Source of the DNA: Ashinkailepas kermadecensis
Taxonomy: Eukaryota > Arthropoda > Thecostraca > Neolepadidae
Assembly (NCBI GenBank): GCA_034440615.1
Contig: JAOTOM010002660.1
Span: 25,001 to 89,000 of the forward strand
Reading direction: 5' to 3'
DNA length: 64,000 nt
The notes under the pieces are model-generated. The model saw nothing but the letters and a program-made list of their open reading frames with translations. It was not told where the DNA came from and did no database searches. Shown here piece by piece: positions 25,524 through 36,845 of this stretch; positions within the stretch are counted from its first letter, which is position 1, and every line of letters begins with the position of its first letter. A program made the translations under genes and the position numbers.

Positions 25524-26004
25524 AGCGGTGAGGCAGAGTAGCACTATACATAACAGTTTGGAGCACATACTCAGTGTACAAAGCAAGCAATGGCTCACGG
25601 CTCAAAGGAAGTATGTGATTTGTGAAAAGCCAACTGAGCACACGCCCTCATTTGTCGCCCGTGTAAAGGACCATTGGGGACGCCGGACGGGCAAGGAATC
25701 AGTGATCCTTTGTACTAATCAACAAGCAATGGAGGAGTATGATCTGAATAAAGAAAGCGGAACTTGCAACATCACGACAAATAGTACCAGGGTTTCAGAA
25801 ACTCGACGGCGGAGTCTTGTCGGATGAGCTTGGTCCCTCATATTTGATGTTTTGTTCATGCACGTTAGTAGACTATTCCTGTCTTCGTCCCTACTGGTAA
25901 CCTGCCGTCGCATACCCGCGGATAAAATTCGCTCGGATTTCTGCCCTCGCTCGTAACTAATTGTTGACAGCCCCTTAACTATGTCCGGCTTGACATTCAT
26001 CGGA
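25524..26004. other. Unrecognised open stretch
   Basis: Contains the non-repetitive part of the frame described for 25382-25523 (to 25827). It has polar residues, two Cys and no domain I can name. Confidence 0.25.
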
Positions 26005-26905
26005 GCGTATACCACTGGCTTGTTGTGATCTGTGATCGTATACCACTGGCTAATATCGTATCTGTGATCGTATACCACTGGCTAATATCGTATCTGTGAT
26101 CGTATACCACTGGCTTGTTGTGATCTGTGATCGTATACCACTGGCTTGTTGTGATCTGTGATCGTATACCACTGGCTTGTTGTGATCTGTGATCGTATAC
26201 CACTGGCTCGTTGTGATCTGTGATCGTATACCACTGGCTAATATCGTATCTGTGATCGTATACCACTGGCTTGTTGTGATCTGTGATCGTATACCACTGG
26301 CTAATATCGTATCTGTGATCGTATACCACTGGCTTGTTGTGATCTGTGATCGTATACCACTGGCTTGTTGTGATCTGTGATCGTATACCACTGGCTTGTT
26401 GTGATCTGTGATCGTATACCACTGGCTTGTTGTGATCTGTGATCGTATACCACTGGCTCGTTGTGATCTGTGATCGTATACCACTGGCTAATATCGTATC
26501 TGTGATCGTATACCACTGGCTTGTTGTGATCTGTGATCGTATACCACTGGCTTGTTGTGATCTGTGATCGTATACCACTGGCTTGTTGTGATCTGTGATC
26601 GTATACCACTGGCTTGTTGTGATCTGTGATCGTATACCACTGGCTTGTTGTGATCTGTGATCGTATACCACTGGCTTGTTGTGATCTGTGATCGTATACC
26701 ACTGGCTTGTTGTGATCTGTGATCGTATACCACTGGCTTGTTGTGATCTGTGATCGTATACCACTGGCTTGTTGTGATCTGTGATCGTATACCACTGGCT
26801 TGTTGTGATCTGTGATCGTATACCACTGGCTTGTTGTGATCTGTGATCGTATACCACTGGCTTGTTGTGATCTGTGATCGTATACCACTGGCTTGTTGTG
26901 ATCTG
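26005..26905. repeat. 31/32-bp minisatellite, about 29 copies
   Basis: Two unit types share CGTATACCACTGGCT. One continues TGTTGTGATCTGTGAT (31 bp) and the other AATATCGTATCTGTGAT (32 bp). The second type is confined to the left half (26040-26520). The right half is nearly homogeneous, suggesting recent expansion there. Confidence 0.96.
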
Positions 26906-27545
26906 TGTGTGACGCATTGCGACTTCTGCGTGGCGATATCATTACGCCGTTGGATTTCAGCTCACGTGACGCAATAGTGGCCTCAATTTTGTGAATGGTG
27001 CCTCCGTGCGGTGATGAGAGGTCACTGGTGAGAGGGTGGAGAGGCATCGAGTGCGTCATCTGATGTTAGTTGATAGATTGCTGCAACATTCTATTGATAG
27101 CTATCCACTAGGGTTCTGCAGTTTTTATATGTGTAAATGTCACATACGTGGCAATGAGACATCCTTTTGGAATGCAATTGAGTAGTGCTCATTATTTTAA
27201 GACACGTAAAAATAAACACTTGCTTCAATCGAGCTTCCACAATGAAAAAGTATTCTTGTATGACAGGAGATGGCGCCACGTGATTCGTGAGGAGATAAAT
27301 CGAACACCAGCCAGCGCACAACACATGCAGTTTGTTTTATGAATGAACCTGTACCGACTGGTTCTGCAGAAAGAACAGTCGATCGCTGCCGCAGACGATC
27401 TTTTCAGGACATCGCAATCTGCACAAGTTTGTATTGAACACAATTCTGCAAAGAAGTATCCTACAGATCGTACAAGGAATGACATCAACATGCACTGCAC
27501 ACGACTTGAGTTAGCGTTAGCTCCCTGCACCTGCACATTTGTCGT
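26906..27545. other. No recognisable gene
   Basis: A minus frame from the neighbouring array stays open to 27225 through ~108 non-repetitive codons rich in Cys. There is no acceptor, donor or domain to back it. Confidence 0.3.
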
Positions 27546-30500
27546 GTCCCCACCCAGGACAGTACAGCTCCGAGTGGATAACACGACACCTGTACAGTCG
27601 TGTCCCCACCCAGGACAGTGCAGCTCCGAGTGGATAACACGACACCTGTACAGTTGTGTCCCCACCCAGGACAGTGCAGCTCCGAGTGGATAACACGACA
27701 CCTGTACGGTTGTGTCCCCACCCAGGACAGTGCAGCTCGGAGTGGATGACACGACACCTGTACGGTTGTGTCCCCACCCAGTACAGAGTGGATAACACGA
27801 CACCTGTACAGTTGTGTCCCCACCCAGGACAGTGCAGCTCGGAGTGGATGACACGACACCTGTACGGTTGTGTCCGCACCCAGTACAGAGTGGATGACAC
27901 GACACCTGTACGGTTGTGTCCGCACCCAGGACAGTACAGCGCCGAGTGGATAACACGACACCTGTACAGTTGTGTCCCCACCCAGGACAGTACAGCTCGG
28001 AGTGGATGACACGACACCTGTACAGTCGTGTCCCCACCCAGGACAGTGCAGCTCGGAGTGGATGACACGACACCTGTACAGTCGTGTCCCCACCCAGGAC
28101 AGTACAGCTCGGAGTGGATGACACGACACCTGTACAGTGGTGTCCCCACCCAGAACAGTGCAGCTCGGAGTGGATGACACGACACCTGTACAGTTGTGTC
28201 CCCACCCAGGACAGTGCAGCTCCGAGTGGATGACACGACACCTGTACAGTTGTGTCCCCACCCAGGACAGTACAGCTCGGAGTGGATGACACGACACCTG
28301 TACAGTTGTGTCCCCACCCAGGACAGTACAGCTCGGAGTGGATGACACGACACCTGTACAGTTGTGTCCCCACCCAGGACAGTGCAGCTCGGAGTGGATA
28401 ACACGACACCTGTACAGTTGTGTCCCCACCCAGGACAGTGCAGCTCCGAGTGGATGACACGACACCTGTACAGTTGTGTCCCCACCCAGGACAGTACAGC
28501 TCGGAGTGGATGACACGACACCTGTACAGTTGTGTCCCCACCCAGGACAGTGCAGCTCCGAGTGGATAACACGACACCTGTACAGTTGTGTCCCTACCCA
28601 GGACAGTACAGCTCCGAGTGGATGACACGACACCTGTACAGTGGTGTCCCCACCCAGGACAGCACAGAGCCGAGTGGATAACACGACACCTGTACAGTTG
28701 TGCCCCCACCCAGGACAGTACAGCGCCGAGTGGATAACACGACACCTGTACAGTTGTGTCCCTACCCAGGACAGTACAGCTCCGAGTGGATGACACGACA
28801 CCTGTACAGTGGTGTCCCCACCCAGGACAGCACAGAGCCGAGTGGATAACACGACACCTGTACAGTTGTGTCCCCACCCAGGACAGTGCAGCTCAGAGTG
28901 GATGACACGACACCTGTACAGTTGTGTCCCCACCCAGGACAGTACAGCTCGGAGTGGATGACACGACACCTGTACAGTTGTGTCCCCACCCAGGACAGTG
29001 CAGCTCTGAGTGGATGACACGACACCTGTACAGTTGTGTCCCCACCCAGGACAGTACAGCTCCGAGTGGATGACACGACACCTGTACAGTTGTGTCCCCA
29101 CCCAGGACAGTGCAGCTCAGAGTGGATGACACGACACCTGTACAGTTGTGTCCCCACCCAGAACAGTACAGCTCCGAGTGGATGACACGACACCTGTACA
29201 GTTGTGTCCCCACCCAGGACAGTACAGCGCCGAGTGGATAACACGACACCTGTACAGTTGTGTCCCCACCCAGGACAGTACAGCTCCGAGTGGATGACAC
29301 GACACCTGTACAGTTGTGTCCCCACCCAGGACAGTACAGCGCCGAGTGGATAACACGACACCTGTACAGTTGTGTCCCCACCCAGAACAGTACAGCTCCG
29401 AGTGGATGACACGACACCTGTACAGTTGTGTCCCCACCCAGGACAGTACAGCGCCGAGTGGATGACACGACACCTGTACAGTTGTGTCCCCACCCAGGAC
29501 AGTACAGCGCCGAGTGGATAACACGACACCTGTACAGTTGTGTCCCCACCCAGAACAGTACAGCTCCGAGTGGATGACACGACACCTGTACAGTTGTGTC
29601 CCCACCCAGGACAGTACAGCGCCGAGTGGATGACACGACACCTGTACAGTTGTGTCCCCACCCAGGACAGTACAGCTCGGAGTGGATGACACGACACCTG
29701 TACAGTTGTGTCCCCACCCAGGACAGTACAGCGCCGAGTGGATAACACGACACCTGTACAGTTGTGTCCCCACCCAGGACAGTACAGCTCGGAGTGGATG
29801 ACACGACACCTGTACAGTTGTGTCCCCACCCAGGACAGTACAGCTCTGAGTGGATGACACGACACCTGTACAGTTGTGTCCCCACCCAGGACAGTGCAGC
29901 TCCGAGTGGATGACACGACACCTGTACAGTGGTGTCCCCACCCAGGACAGCACAGAGCCGAGTGGATAACACGACACCTGTACAGTTGTGTCCCCACCCA
30001 GGACAGTACAGCTCGGAGTGGATGACACGACACCTGTACAGTTGTGTCCCCACCCAGGACAGTACAGCTCTGAGTGGATGACACGACACCTGTACGGTTG
30101 TGTCCCCACCCAGGACAGTACAGCGCCGAGTGGATGACACGACACCTGTACAGTGGTGTCCCCACCCAGGACAGCACAGAGCCGAGTGGATAACACGACA
30201 CCTGTACAGTTGTGTCCCCACCCAGGACAGTACAGCTCCGAGTGGATGACACGACACCTGTACAGTTGTGTCCCCACCCAGGACAGTGCAGCTCGGAGTG
30301 GATGACACGACACCTGTACAGTTGTGTCCCCACCCAGGACAGTGCAGCTCAGAGTGGATGACACGACACCTGTACAGTTGTGTCCCCACCCAGGACAGTA
30401 CAGCTCGGAGTGGATGACACAACACCTGTACAGTTGTGTCCCCACCCAGGACAGTACAGCGCCGAGTGGATAACACGACACCTGTACAGTTGTGTCCCCA

Positions 30501-30735
30501 CCCAGGACAGTACAGCTCCGAGTGGATGACACGACACCTGTACAGTTGTGTCCCCACCCAGAACAGTGCAGCTCCGAGTGGATAACACGACACCTGTACA
30601 GTCGTGTCCCCACCCAGAACAGTGCAGCTCCGAGTGGATGACACGACACCTGTACAGTTGTGTCCCCACCCAGTACAGAGTGGATGACACGACACCTGTA
30701 CAGTTGTGTTCCCACCCAGGACAGTACAGCGCCGA
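27546..30735. repeat. 56-bp minisatellite, about 57 copies (3.2 kb)
   Basis: The unit contains GTGTCCCCACCCAGGACAGT, ACAGCTCGGAGTGGATGACA and CGACACCTGTACAGTT. Variation is mostly single-base (GATGACA/GATAACA, CTCCGAG/CTCGGAG/GCGCCGAG, GTACAG/GTGCAG). A few short units lack about 16 bp (27778, 27880, 30671). The unit has no stop on the minus strand, so three long minus frames of 500-600 codons run through. This is the largest array of the window. Confidence 0.97.
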
Positions 30736-30845
30736 GCGGGTGTATCGGTCGAGCCGTGCCAGACGAACGATGTATGTTTCTTAACGCGGACTACAATGTT
30801 CGGGATGGTCCGTTCGCCTGCATCTACCCAGTGCCGGACAGCTGA
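30720..30845 (+). CDS. Candidate terminal exon at the edge of the 56-bp array
   Basis: The last array unit ends in an acceptor-like CCCACCCAG (30719). From there a frame of 41 codons to TGA 30843-30845 leaves the repeat and looks protein-like (AVPDERCMFLNADYNVRDG, then two Pro and a stop). Every unit of the array carries the same acceptor-like site, so an array grown from an exon border is conceivable. No donor partner or family is identified. Confidence 0.22.
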   Translation, partial: DSTAPSGCIGRAVPDERCMFLNADYNVRDGPFACIYPVPDS

Positions 30846-31854
30846 TCACCTTCCCACACAGCACAACCGCTCGGCTGCTAACTGTGTGCGACATTTTGAG
30901 CATATTTTGAGTACCCTCCAGCTTGCAGATCGTGTGCATGTCTCTAAAGAGAAACACTGTGAAGATTGAAACAATTTGTATTATACCCTGACTTTTCACT
31001 TTACACCAAACACTTCACTTCGTCTTTCAATTATTCACTAGAAATGATTTAGTTCAATGTAGGTGTTTCCTAAGGCTGTCTCAGTGCACCAAAGGAGTGT
31101 TGAAAGTACCAGCAGACGACATTGTGTACTATATGGTAACATGACATTGCACGATCTAAGCAACATTATTTTGGACAAATTTTCCAAGCTATGCTATGCG
31201 CTTTGAATACTAGAATACGAAGCTTCAGCAAAGCTTTCGGGAAAATAGGAAAATAGCTTCCGGTTGCGTGTCCCCATGCACGCGACGGTGGGCATTCAAT
31301 CACATATGGCGCATTGGTCCGGCAAATTTTGATGATAATTTGTCTTGCGATGCCTTCCATACTGGGTTTTCAAGTAAATGGGCTTGGGGAACATCTGGGT
31401 GATATTACAAGGTGACTTGAAGGGCTATAAAATAACTTTTACGGTACATATTTACGTAACAATGGTCACATGTGCTCAGACATAATGATCTCATTCCGCA
31501 CGGCCAGGATACATACAGAACTGTAAATGTGTCTTATCAGAACACAAATATTAAATCACAGCTCGCTAGATCACTACCATAGGAGCATAGATCGCAAACG
31601 TAGGCTGTCCATGTCCCTTGCGGGCGAATGCACGAGGTTCACAGACACAAAGATGCCACACAAAGATGCCACAACACACTCAATCCACTCCTGTCAGGAC
31701 AGCCAAAGCAGCGACCCGAACACGAAGCACGACACGTCCTTCCTCTTGTGGCTCCTGCCCCCGTGAGATGTTCTTGGACATGTACTCTCCTTTGTCTGCT
31801 CCTATCTCGCCATCCCCTGTCTGTTTCTTTGGGTTACCTGGTGCCGGACGGGTG
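30846..31854. other. No recognisable feature
   Basis: AT-mixed unique-looking DNA. No exon or RNA gene is supported. Confidence 0.35.
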
Positions 31855-32460
31855 GGCGGCACACCACTGGGGTCTGGCCGCCCACCACTGGGGGTCTGGC
31901 CGCCCGTCACTGGGACCGGGCCGCCCACCACTGGGGTCTGGCCGCCCGTCACTGGGACCGGGCCGCCCACCACTGGGGTCTGGCCGCCCGTCACTGGGAC
32001 CGGGCCGCCCACCACTGGGGTCTGGCCGCCCGTCACTGGGACCTGTCCGCCCGCCACTGGGTCTGGCCGCCCACCACTGGGGTCTCGCCGCCCGTCACTG
32101 GGACCTGTCCGCCCGCCACTGGGTCTGGCTGTCCACCACTGGGGTCTGGCCGCCCGCCACTGGGTCTGGCTGTCCACCACTGGGACCTGTCCACCCGCCA
32201 CTGTGTCTGGCTGTCCACCACTGGGGTCTGGCCGCCCGCCACTGGGGTCTGGCTGTCCACCACTGGGACCTGTCCGCCCGCCACTGGGTCTGGCCGCCCA
32301 CCACTGGGGTCTCGCCGCCCGTCACTGGGACCTGTCCGCCCGCCACTGGGTCTGGCTGTCCACCACTGGGGTCTGGCCGCCCGCCACTGGGTCTGGCTGT
32401 CCACCACTGGGGTCTGGCTGCCCGCCACTGGGACCGGGCTGTGCGCCAGTAGGGCCTGGT
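31855..32460. repeat. ~21/22-bp GC-rich minisatellite, about 28 copies
   Basis: Units are built on CCACTGGGGTCTGGCCGCCC, with GGACCGGGCC, GGACCTGTCC and GGCTGTCC variants. Frames across it are artefacts. Confidence 0.95.
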
Positions 32461-32659
32461 TGCGTACCACTGGAGCCGCTGTGTGCGCTCCTTTGTCTGG
32501 GCTGCACGCACGCCCATGTAGCCTGTCTGAAAGTCCCGGCAGCCGGCTGCATGCTGATGGGGCCAGGCCGTGAAGAGTTTTGCACTTCATCAGGCTGAAC
32601 TAGATTCTTCTGGAGGACTACAGCACCTGTGTTGATGGCCCACCGTCCCCGCGTTGTTC
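32461..32659. other. Short unannotated stretch
   Basis: Nothing seen between the array and the retrotransposon fragment. Confidence 0.35.
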
Positions 32660-33165
32660 TAGTAGACTGTGGCATAGGAACACCCCGGCGGCCCCGACAC
32701 CTTCATCAGACTCAGATGACAGGCTTTACACTTTGAGTCGTTGGAAGGCAGTTGCCATCTCACATACCAAGTAACCAGTGCGTCAAGATCTAACTTAAGG
32801 ATCTTTGCACCATCATCACTTCTGATTGGTCGATATACTTTCGTGTCATCGGCGTAGATAATCACCGAACTCTTCACTACTGGGAGGGACTCGATGGTTG
32901 CTAAGAAACGTGAACAGTGTAGGGCCAAGGACGCCTCCTTGAGGTACCTCGCTCGTAAAACTTGTCCAATGTCCATGCAGATTCCTGTCCATGTAGGATT
33001 GCTCACTGTTTACGGTCTGTAAGGAAGGATTGTATCCATTTCAGTAAATGTCGCTTCATACCAAGTCCACTGAAGATAATCATCACTCTTTCGCGTGCTA
33101 CCGAATTAAAAGCTTTCCCGAAAGCCGGTCTCGTGCAATGCATGTTGCGACATCAACTATTATGC
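32660..33165 (-). pseudogene. CR1-like LINE reverse transcriptase fragment
   Basis: Read on the minus strand across frame changes, 33165 to 32660 gives consecutive reverse-transcriptase landmarks. They are a KAFNSV block (normally KAFDSV), a LLKWIQSFLTDRKQ stretch, a VPQGG-type block near 32940, then the catalytic IYADDTKVYRPI at ~32850, and a WQLPSNDSKC segment. These order and spacing features are typical of the CR1/L2 side of non-LTR elements. Endonuclease, N-terminal RT and 3' end are absent. Several frameshifts and stops make it dead. Confidence 0.8.
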
Positions 33166-33892
33166 CTGTCTTACAATGATTCAATGCGGGTTTAGCCCGA
33201 CGTATGTGTACAAGACTAAGTCCAAGTAGCTTCCGTGTCCATCATGCACATAGAGGCTTCGCAAACTATAAAACAAGCTCACTCTTACATTGGCCGTTTT
33301 TAACAAGGCAAAGTGTATATAAATATGCTCATGATTCCTGTACTAACCAATCACTAACCACATTGCGTTAACCCAGTGCACGTTGGAACAAGAAAGAAGT
33401 AGGACGCTGCTGCGCCATCCGCTTTGCATTTTGGCGAGACACTGACTGTGCTGACATTTACATGTGATGGTATGGGTGGTGTGCGTGAACAATGATCATA
33501 CATATATGCGCTTTTTATCGTATCCTGAGAATGAATAGTCCGCCGAGTGGTTAGAATGACAAGTTATTGCGACAAGTTATTGCGTTCTGCCTCCTACCAT
33601 TGGCTACGCCATTGGCTACGCCATAGGCACACCACCCGGCGAGGTACGGCCTCTTGCCATTCAGCTCGGCTTGCCTGTGACAGCCTCACCTTTCACCGCT
33701 CCCGGTACGGTCAGAATCTCGCGACGCATATCTGAGCGCATCGTCACATATTTGTCGACGCTGTGGGGTGCGACGCCCAGCTCGGACGCTGCCTTGTCTG
33801 GCCCGTGGTGTGCGCGAGCGGCGGCTTCGCGCGCTCCAAGGACACGACACTATGCCGTGCGCCAACTGGTCTCGGCAGCAGGCGGCAGGCGT
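33166..33892. other. No recognisable feature
   Basis: Unique-looking DNA, GC-rich from 33640. No supported exon. Confidence 0.35.
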
Positions 33893-34382
33893 ACCCGGCA
33901 GACGTAACTGGCAGGCGCAACCGACAGGCGTAACCGACAGACGTAACCGGCAGGCGTAACCGGCAGGCGTAACCGGCAGACGTAACCGGCAGGCGTAACT
34001 GACAGGCGTAACCGACAGGCGTAACCAACAGGCGTGACTGGCAGGCGTAACCGGCATACGTAACCGGCAGGCGTAACCAACAGGCGTGACTGGCAGGCGT
34101 AACCGGCATACGTAACCGGCAGGCGTACCCGGCAGGCGTAACCGGCAGGCGCAACCGACAGGCGTAACCGACAGACGTAACCGGCAGGCGTAACCGGCAG
34201 GCGTAACCGGCAGACGTAACCGGCAGGCGTAACTGACAGGCGTAACCGGCAGGCGTAACCAACAGGCGTGACTGGCAGGCGTAACCGGCATACGTAACCG
34301 GCAGGCGTAACCAACAGGCGTGACTGGCAGGCGTAACCGGCATACGTAACCGGCAGGCGTACCCGGCAGGCGTAACCGGAAG
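33893..34382. repeat. 13-bp minisatellite, about 37 copies
   Basis: The unit is GGCAGGCGTAACC, with GGCAGACGTAACC, GACAGGCG, GGCATACG and AACAGGCGTGACT variants. A seven-unit block is repeated (33930-34090 versus 34160-34330), showing higher-order duplication. Confidence 0.96.
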
Positions 34383-34473
34383 GTGCAGCCGGCTCGTTCG
34401 GCCTACGGTGTCATTCAGCGGCGCCGTTGTTGGTGCGGTTCAGTCATGACGACAATTTTCTTGTTGATTGCAG

Positions 34474-34783
34474 ATGCTGATGACGTGGCACGCTTTCACG
34501 CCGGCTGTGACGTCATTCAGTGTCTTCGGAAGCGAACCGAACAGGAGTGTGTTCATCGCAATGGGCTGATCAGCATGCACAGTAATGATGGACTCAACTC
34601 CAAACGACCACCGCAACGACAGGCAACCACGTCATCAAGTTCTTTTATTAGAATCAAATACGAAAAGATCGGATTCCTGACGCTCGAAGTTACATTCATC
34701 GGTGGCTCTGTAGCTGACTTCACTGATCACTTTGCACGGTTGTCCTTTCATCACCACATCAGGCAGCTCCGCCCGGATATTAG
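34474..34783 (+). CDS. Plausible internal exon, product unknown
   Basis: The exon lies between an acceptor (TTTTCTTGTTGATTGCAG, ending 34473) and a consensus donor (ATATTAG|GTGAGTTT, GT at 34784). One frame is open throughout (entered in phase 1, left in phase 2), giving about 103 residues with two Cys, a basic middle and a C-terminal part with alternating hydrophobic residues (IGFLTLEVTFIGGSVADF). Nothing identifies a family. It directly follows the 13-bp minisatellite by about 90 bp. No neighbouring exon could be linked, though the GC-rich DNA at 35060-35215 might contain one. Confidence 0.42.
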
Positions 34784-35354
34784 GTGAGTTTTCCGTGGCC
34801 GCAGTTGCCACGTTCCGGCGCTGATGTGCCGGTCTCGTGCACGTCTCGATCTGATTGGACTAAACAACTCGCGTCCCTCAACATGTCTAGGTCATGTTGA
34901 GACTGGACTGTCCGTCTGCTGCAGGTGGCCAGATACAATACCAGGTCCTCTCCGTTTGTTAGATATATAATGACGTCACGTGACGACCGTCTCCCACATG
35001 TAGCACCATATGCGGCCCGGCTGGTGTGCTGACATGGACGGTGTCGGCGTGCGCCGGCTGTGGCCTGGTCGGCTCGGCTGATCACACTCCCGGACGCGCC
35101 GACACTGGTCACTGAGCAGCCGGCGGCTGGGTCGTCGGTCCGTCGGACGGCTGACCCGACCGGCGGGCCAGAGCCGCTCTCCAGCCGGCCAGGCGACCTC
35201 GGCGACGCACAGGTGTGCCGAGGTCACCGCGCCGTGACGTCACCGCCTGAGTCACGCCAACCGCCAGCGCGCTCCGTATATGGGGACGCTCCCGACGGGC
35301 TCTGGGCGACGATCGAGCCGAGACCGGGCCTTCACTGGCCCTCGACTGCTGTCT
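34784..35354. other. Unannotated; GC-rich 35020-35340
   Basis: An open plus frame at 35060-35220 ends at GACGCACAG|GTGTGC, a possible donor, but its start is unclear. Left as unproven. Confidence 0.3.
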
Positions 35355-36206
35355 GTCACCAACGGTCGCCGCCCCACCTGTTGCCAACGGTCGCCACCAC
35401 TCCTGTTGCCAACGGTCGCCACCACTCCTGTCACCAACGGTCGCCACCACTCCTGTTGCCAACGGTCGCCGCCACTCCTGTCACCAACGGTCGCCACCCC
35501 ACCTGTTGCCAACGGTCGCCACCACTCCTGTTGCCAACGGTCGCCACCACTCCTGTTGCCAACGGTCGCCACCCCACCTGTTGCCAACGGTCGCCACCAC
35601 TCCTGTTGCCAACGGTCGCCACCACTCCTGTCGTCAACGGTCGCCACCACTCCTGTCTCATCAACGGTCGCCGCCACTCCTGTCGTCAACGGTCGCCACC
35701 ACTCCTGTCACCAACGGTCGCCACCACTCCTGTTGCCAACGGTCGCCGCCACTCCTGTCACCAACGATCGCCACCCCACCTGTTGCCAACGGTCGCCACC
35801 ACTCCTGTTGCCAACGGTCGCCACCACTCCTGTCACCAAGGTCGCCACCCCACCTGTTACCAACGGTCGCCACCACTCCTGTTGCCAACGGTCGCCACCA
35901 CTCCTGTCGTCAACGGTCGCCACCACTCCTGTCTCATCAACGGTCGCCGCCACTCCTGTCGTCAACGGTCGCCGCCACTCCTGTCGTCAACGGTCGCCAC
36001 CACTCCTGTTGCCAACGGTCGCCACCACTCCTGTCACCAACGGTCGCCACCACTCCTGTTGCCAACGGTCGCCACCACTCCTGTCACCAACGGTCGCCAC
36101 CACTCCTGTTGCCAACGGTCGCCACCACTGCTGTCACCAACGGTCGCCGCCTCACCTGTCACCAACGGTCGCCGCCACTCCTGTCACCAACGGTCGCCGC
36201 CTCACC
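35355..36206. repeat. 25-bp minisatellite, left block, about 34 copies
   Basis: The unit is CCAACGGTCGCCACCACTCC then TGTCA or TGTTG. Rare longer units carry TCTCATCAACGG (35655, 35933). The same array resumes at 38402 after the retroelement. Confidence 0.96.
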
Positions 36207-36259
36207 TGTGTGTGTGTGTGTGTGTGTGTGCTTGTGTGTGTGTGTTATGTGTGTGTGTG

Positions 36260-36305
<46 letters not shown>

Positions 36306-36320
36306 GTGTGTGTGTGTGTG
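36206..36320. repeat. (TG)n microsatellite
   Basis: TG repeats with several single interruptions. They sit exactly at the 3' border (minus-strand sense) of the inserted retroelement and may have grown from its tail. Confidence 0.93.
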
Positions 36321-36608
36321 TGAGTTTTCCCAGCCTGCCACCGTTAGGTGATATCGGCTGTTCACGTCTTGGTAGATGATTTGAAGATGGTGGTCCGGGC
36401 GGTGTCATGAGGGGGTGTAGAATGGGGGTATATTGTCGGGTCATCGCCGCTTGTTTGAACATTGCAAAAACATATACATACGATTATAGTGTTTTGGGCC
36501 TTTTCTTTGTATTAAGTGTTTGTTGGTTTTGTGTTGGTTTTGGCCTTTTAGTCGGTTTTTTTCCTTCTCTTAGTTCTTTTGTTTTTGTTTTTGTTTTTGT
36601 TTTTGTAT

Positions 36609-36674
36609 CTTTTACACATCATGGGTAGAGTAGGGAGAGTAGACTCTCCCTACTCTACCCATGATGTGTAAAAG
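36609..36674. repeat. Perfect 32-bp-arm palindrome
   Basis: Arms 36609-36640 and 36643-36674 are exact complements around AG. The left arm reads CTTTTACACATCATGGGTAG and continues with AGTAGGGAGAGT. It lies downstream of ORF1 in the retroelement's 3' part and would form a long hairpin in RNA or a cruciform in DNA. Confidence 0.95.
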
Positions 36675-36845
36675 GTGAGAGGAGTTGTTAGGATGTTGTT
36701 CAGTGTCGAGAGGTTTTGGCGCGAGTATGTGGTTTCTTGTTGGTAGAGGTGGTGTTTGTTTTGTTGCTTGTTCGTTTGGTAGGTGCATGAGTAGTTACAG
36801 TGATGTAGTCTGAGCTGTTGTCGTCGTCTAAATCTGTGAATGTCT

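Noticed and set aside
27225..30715. Minus-strand frames of 500-600 codons
   Set aside because: The 56-bp unit has no minus-strand stops and all three frames are open with the same shifted residues.
35060..36379. 439-codon plus-strand frame
   Set aside because: Mostly the 25-bp minisatellite and a TG tract. Only a short GC-rich start could be coding and it is not supported.
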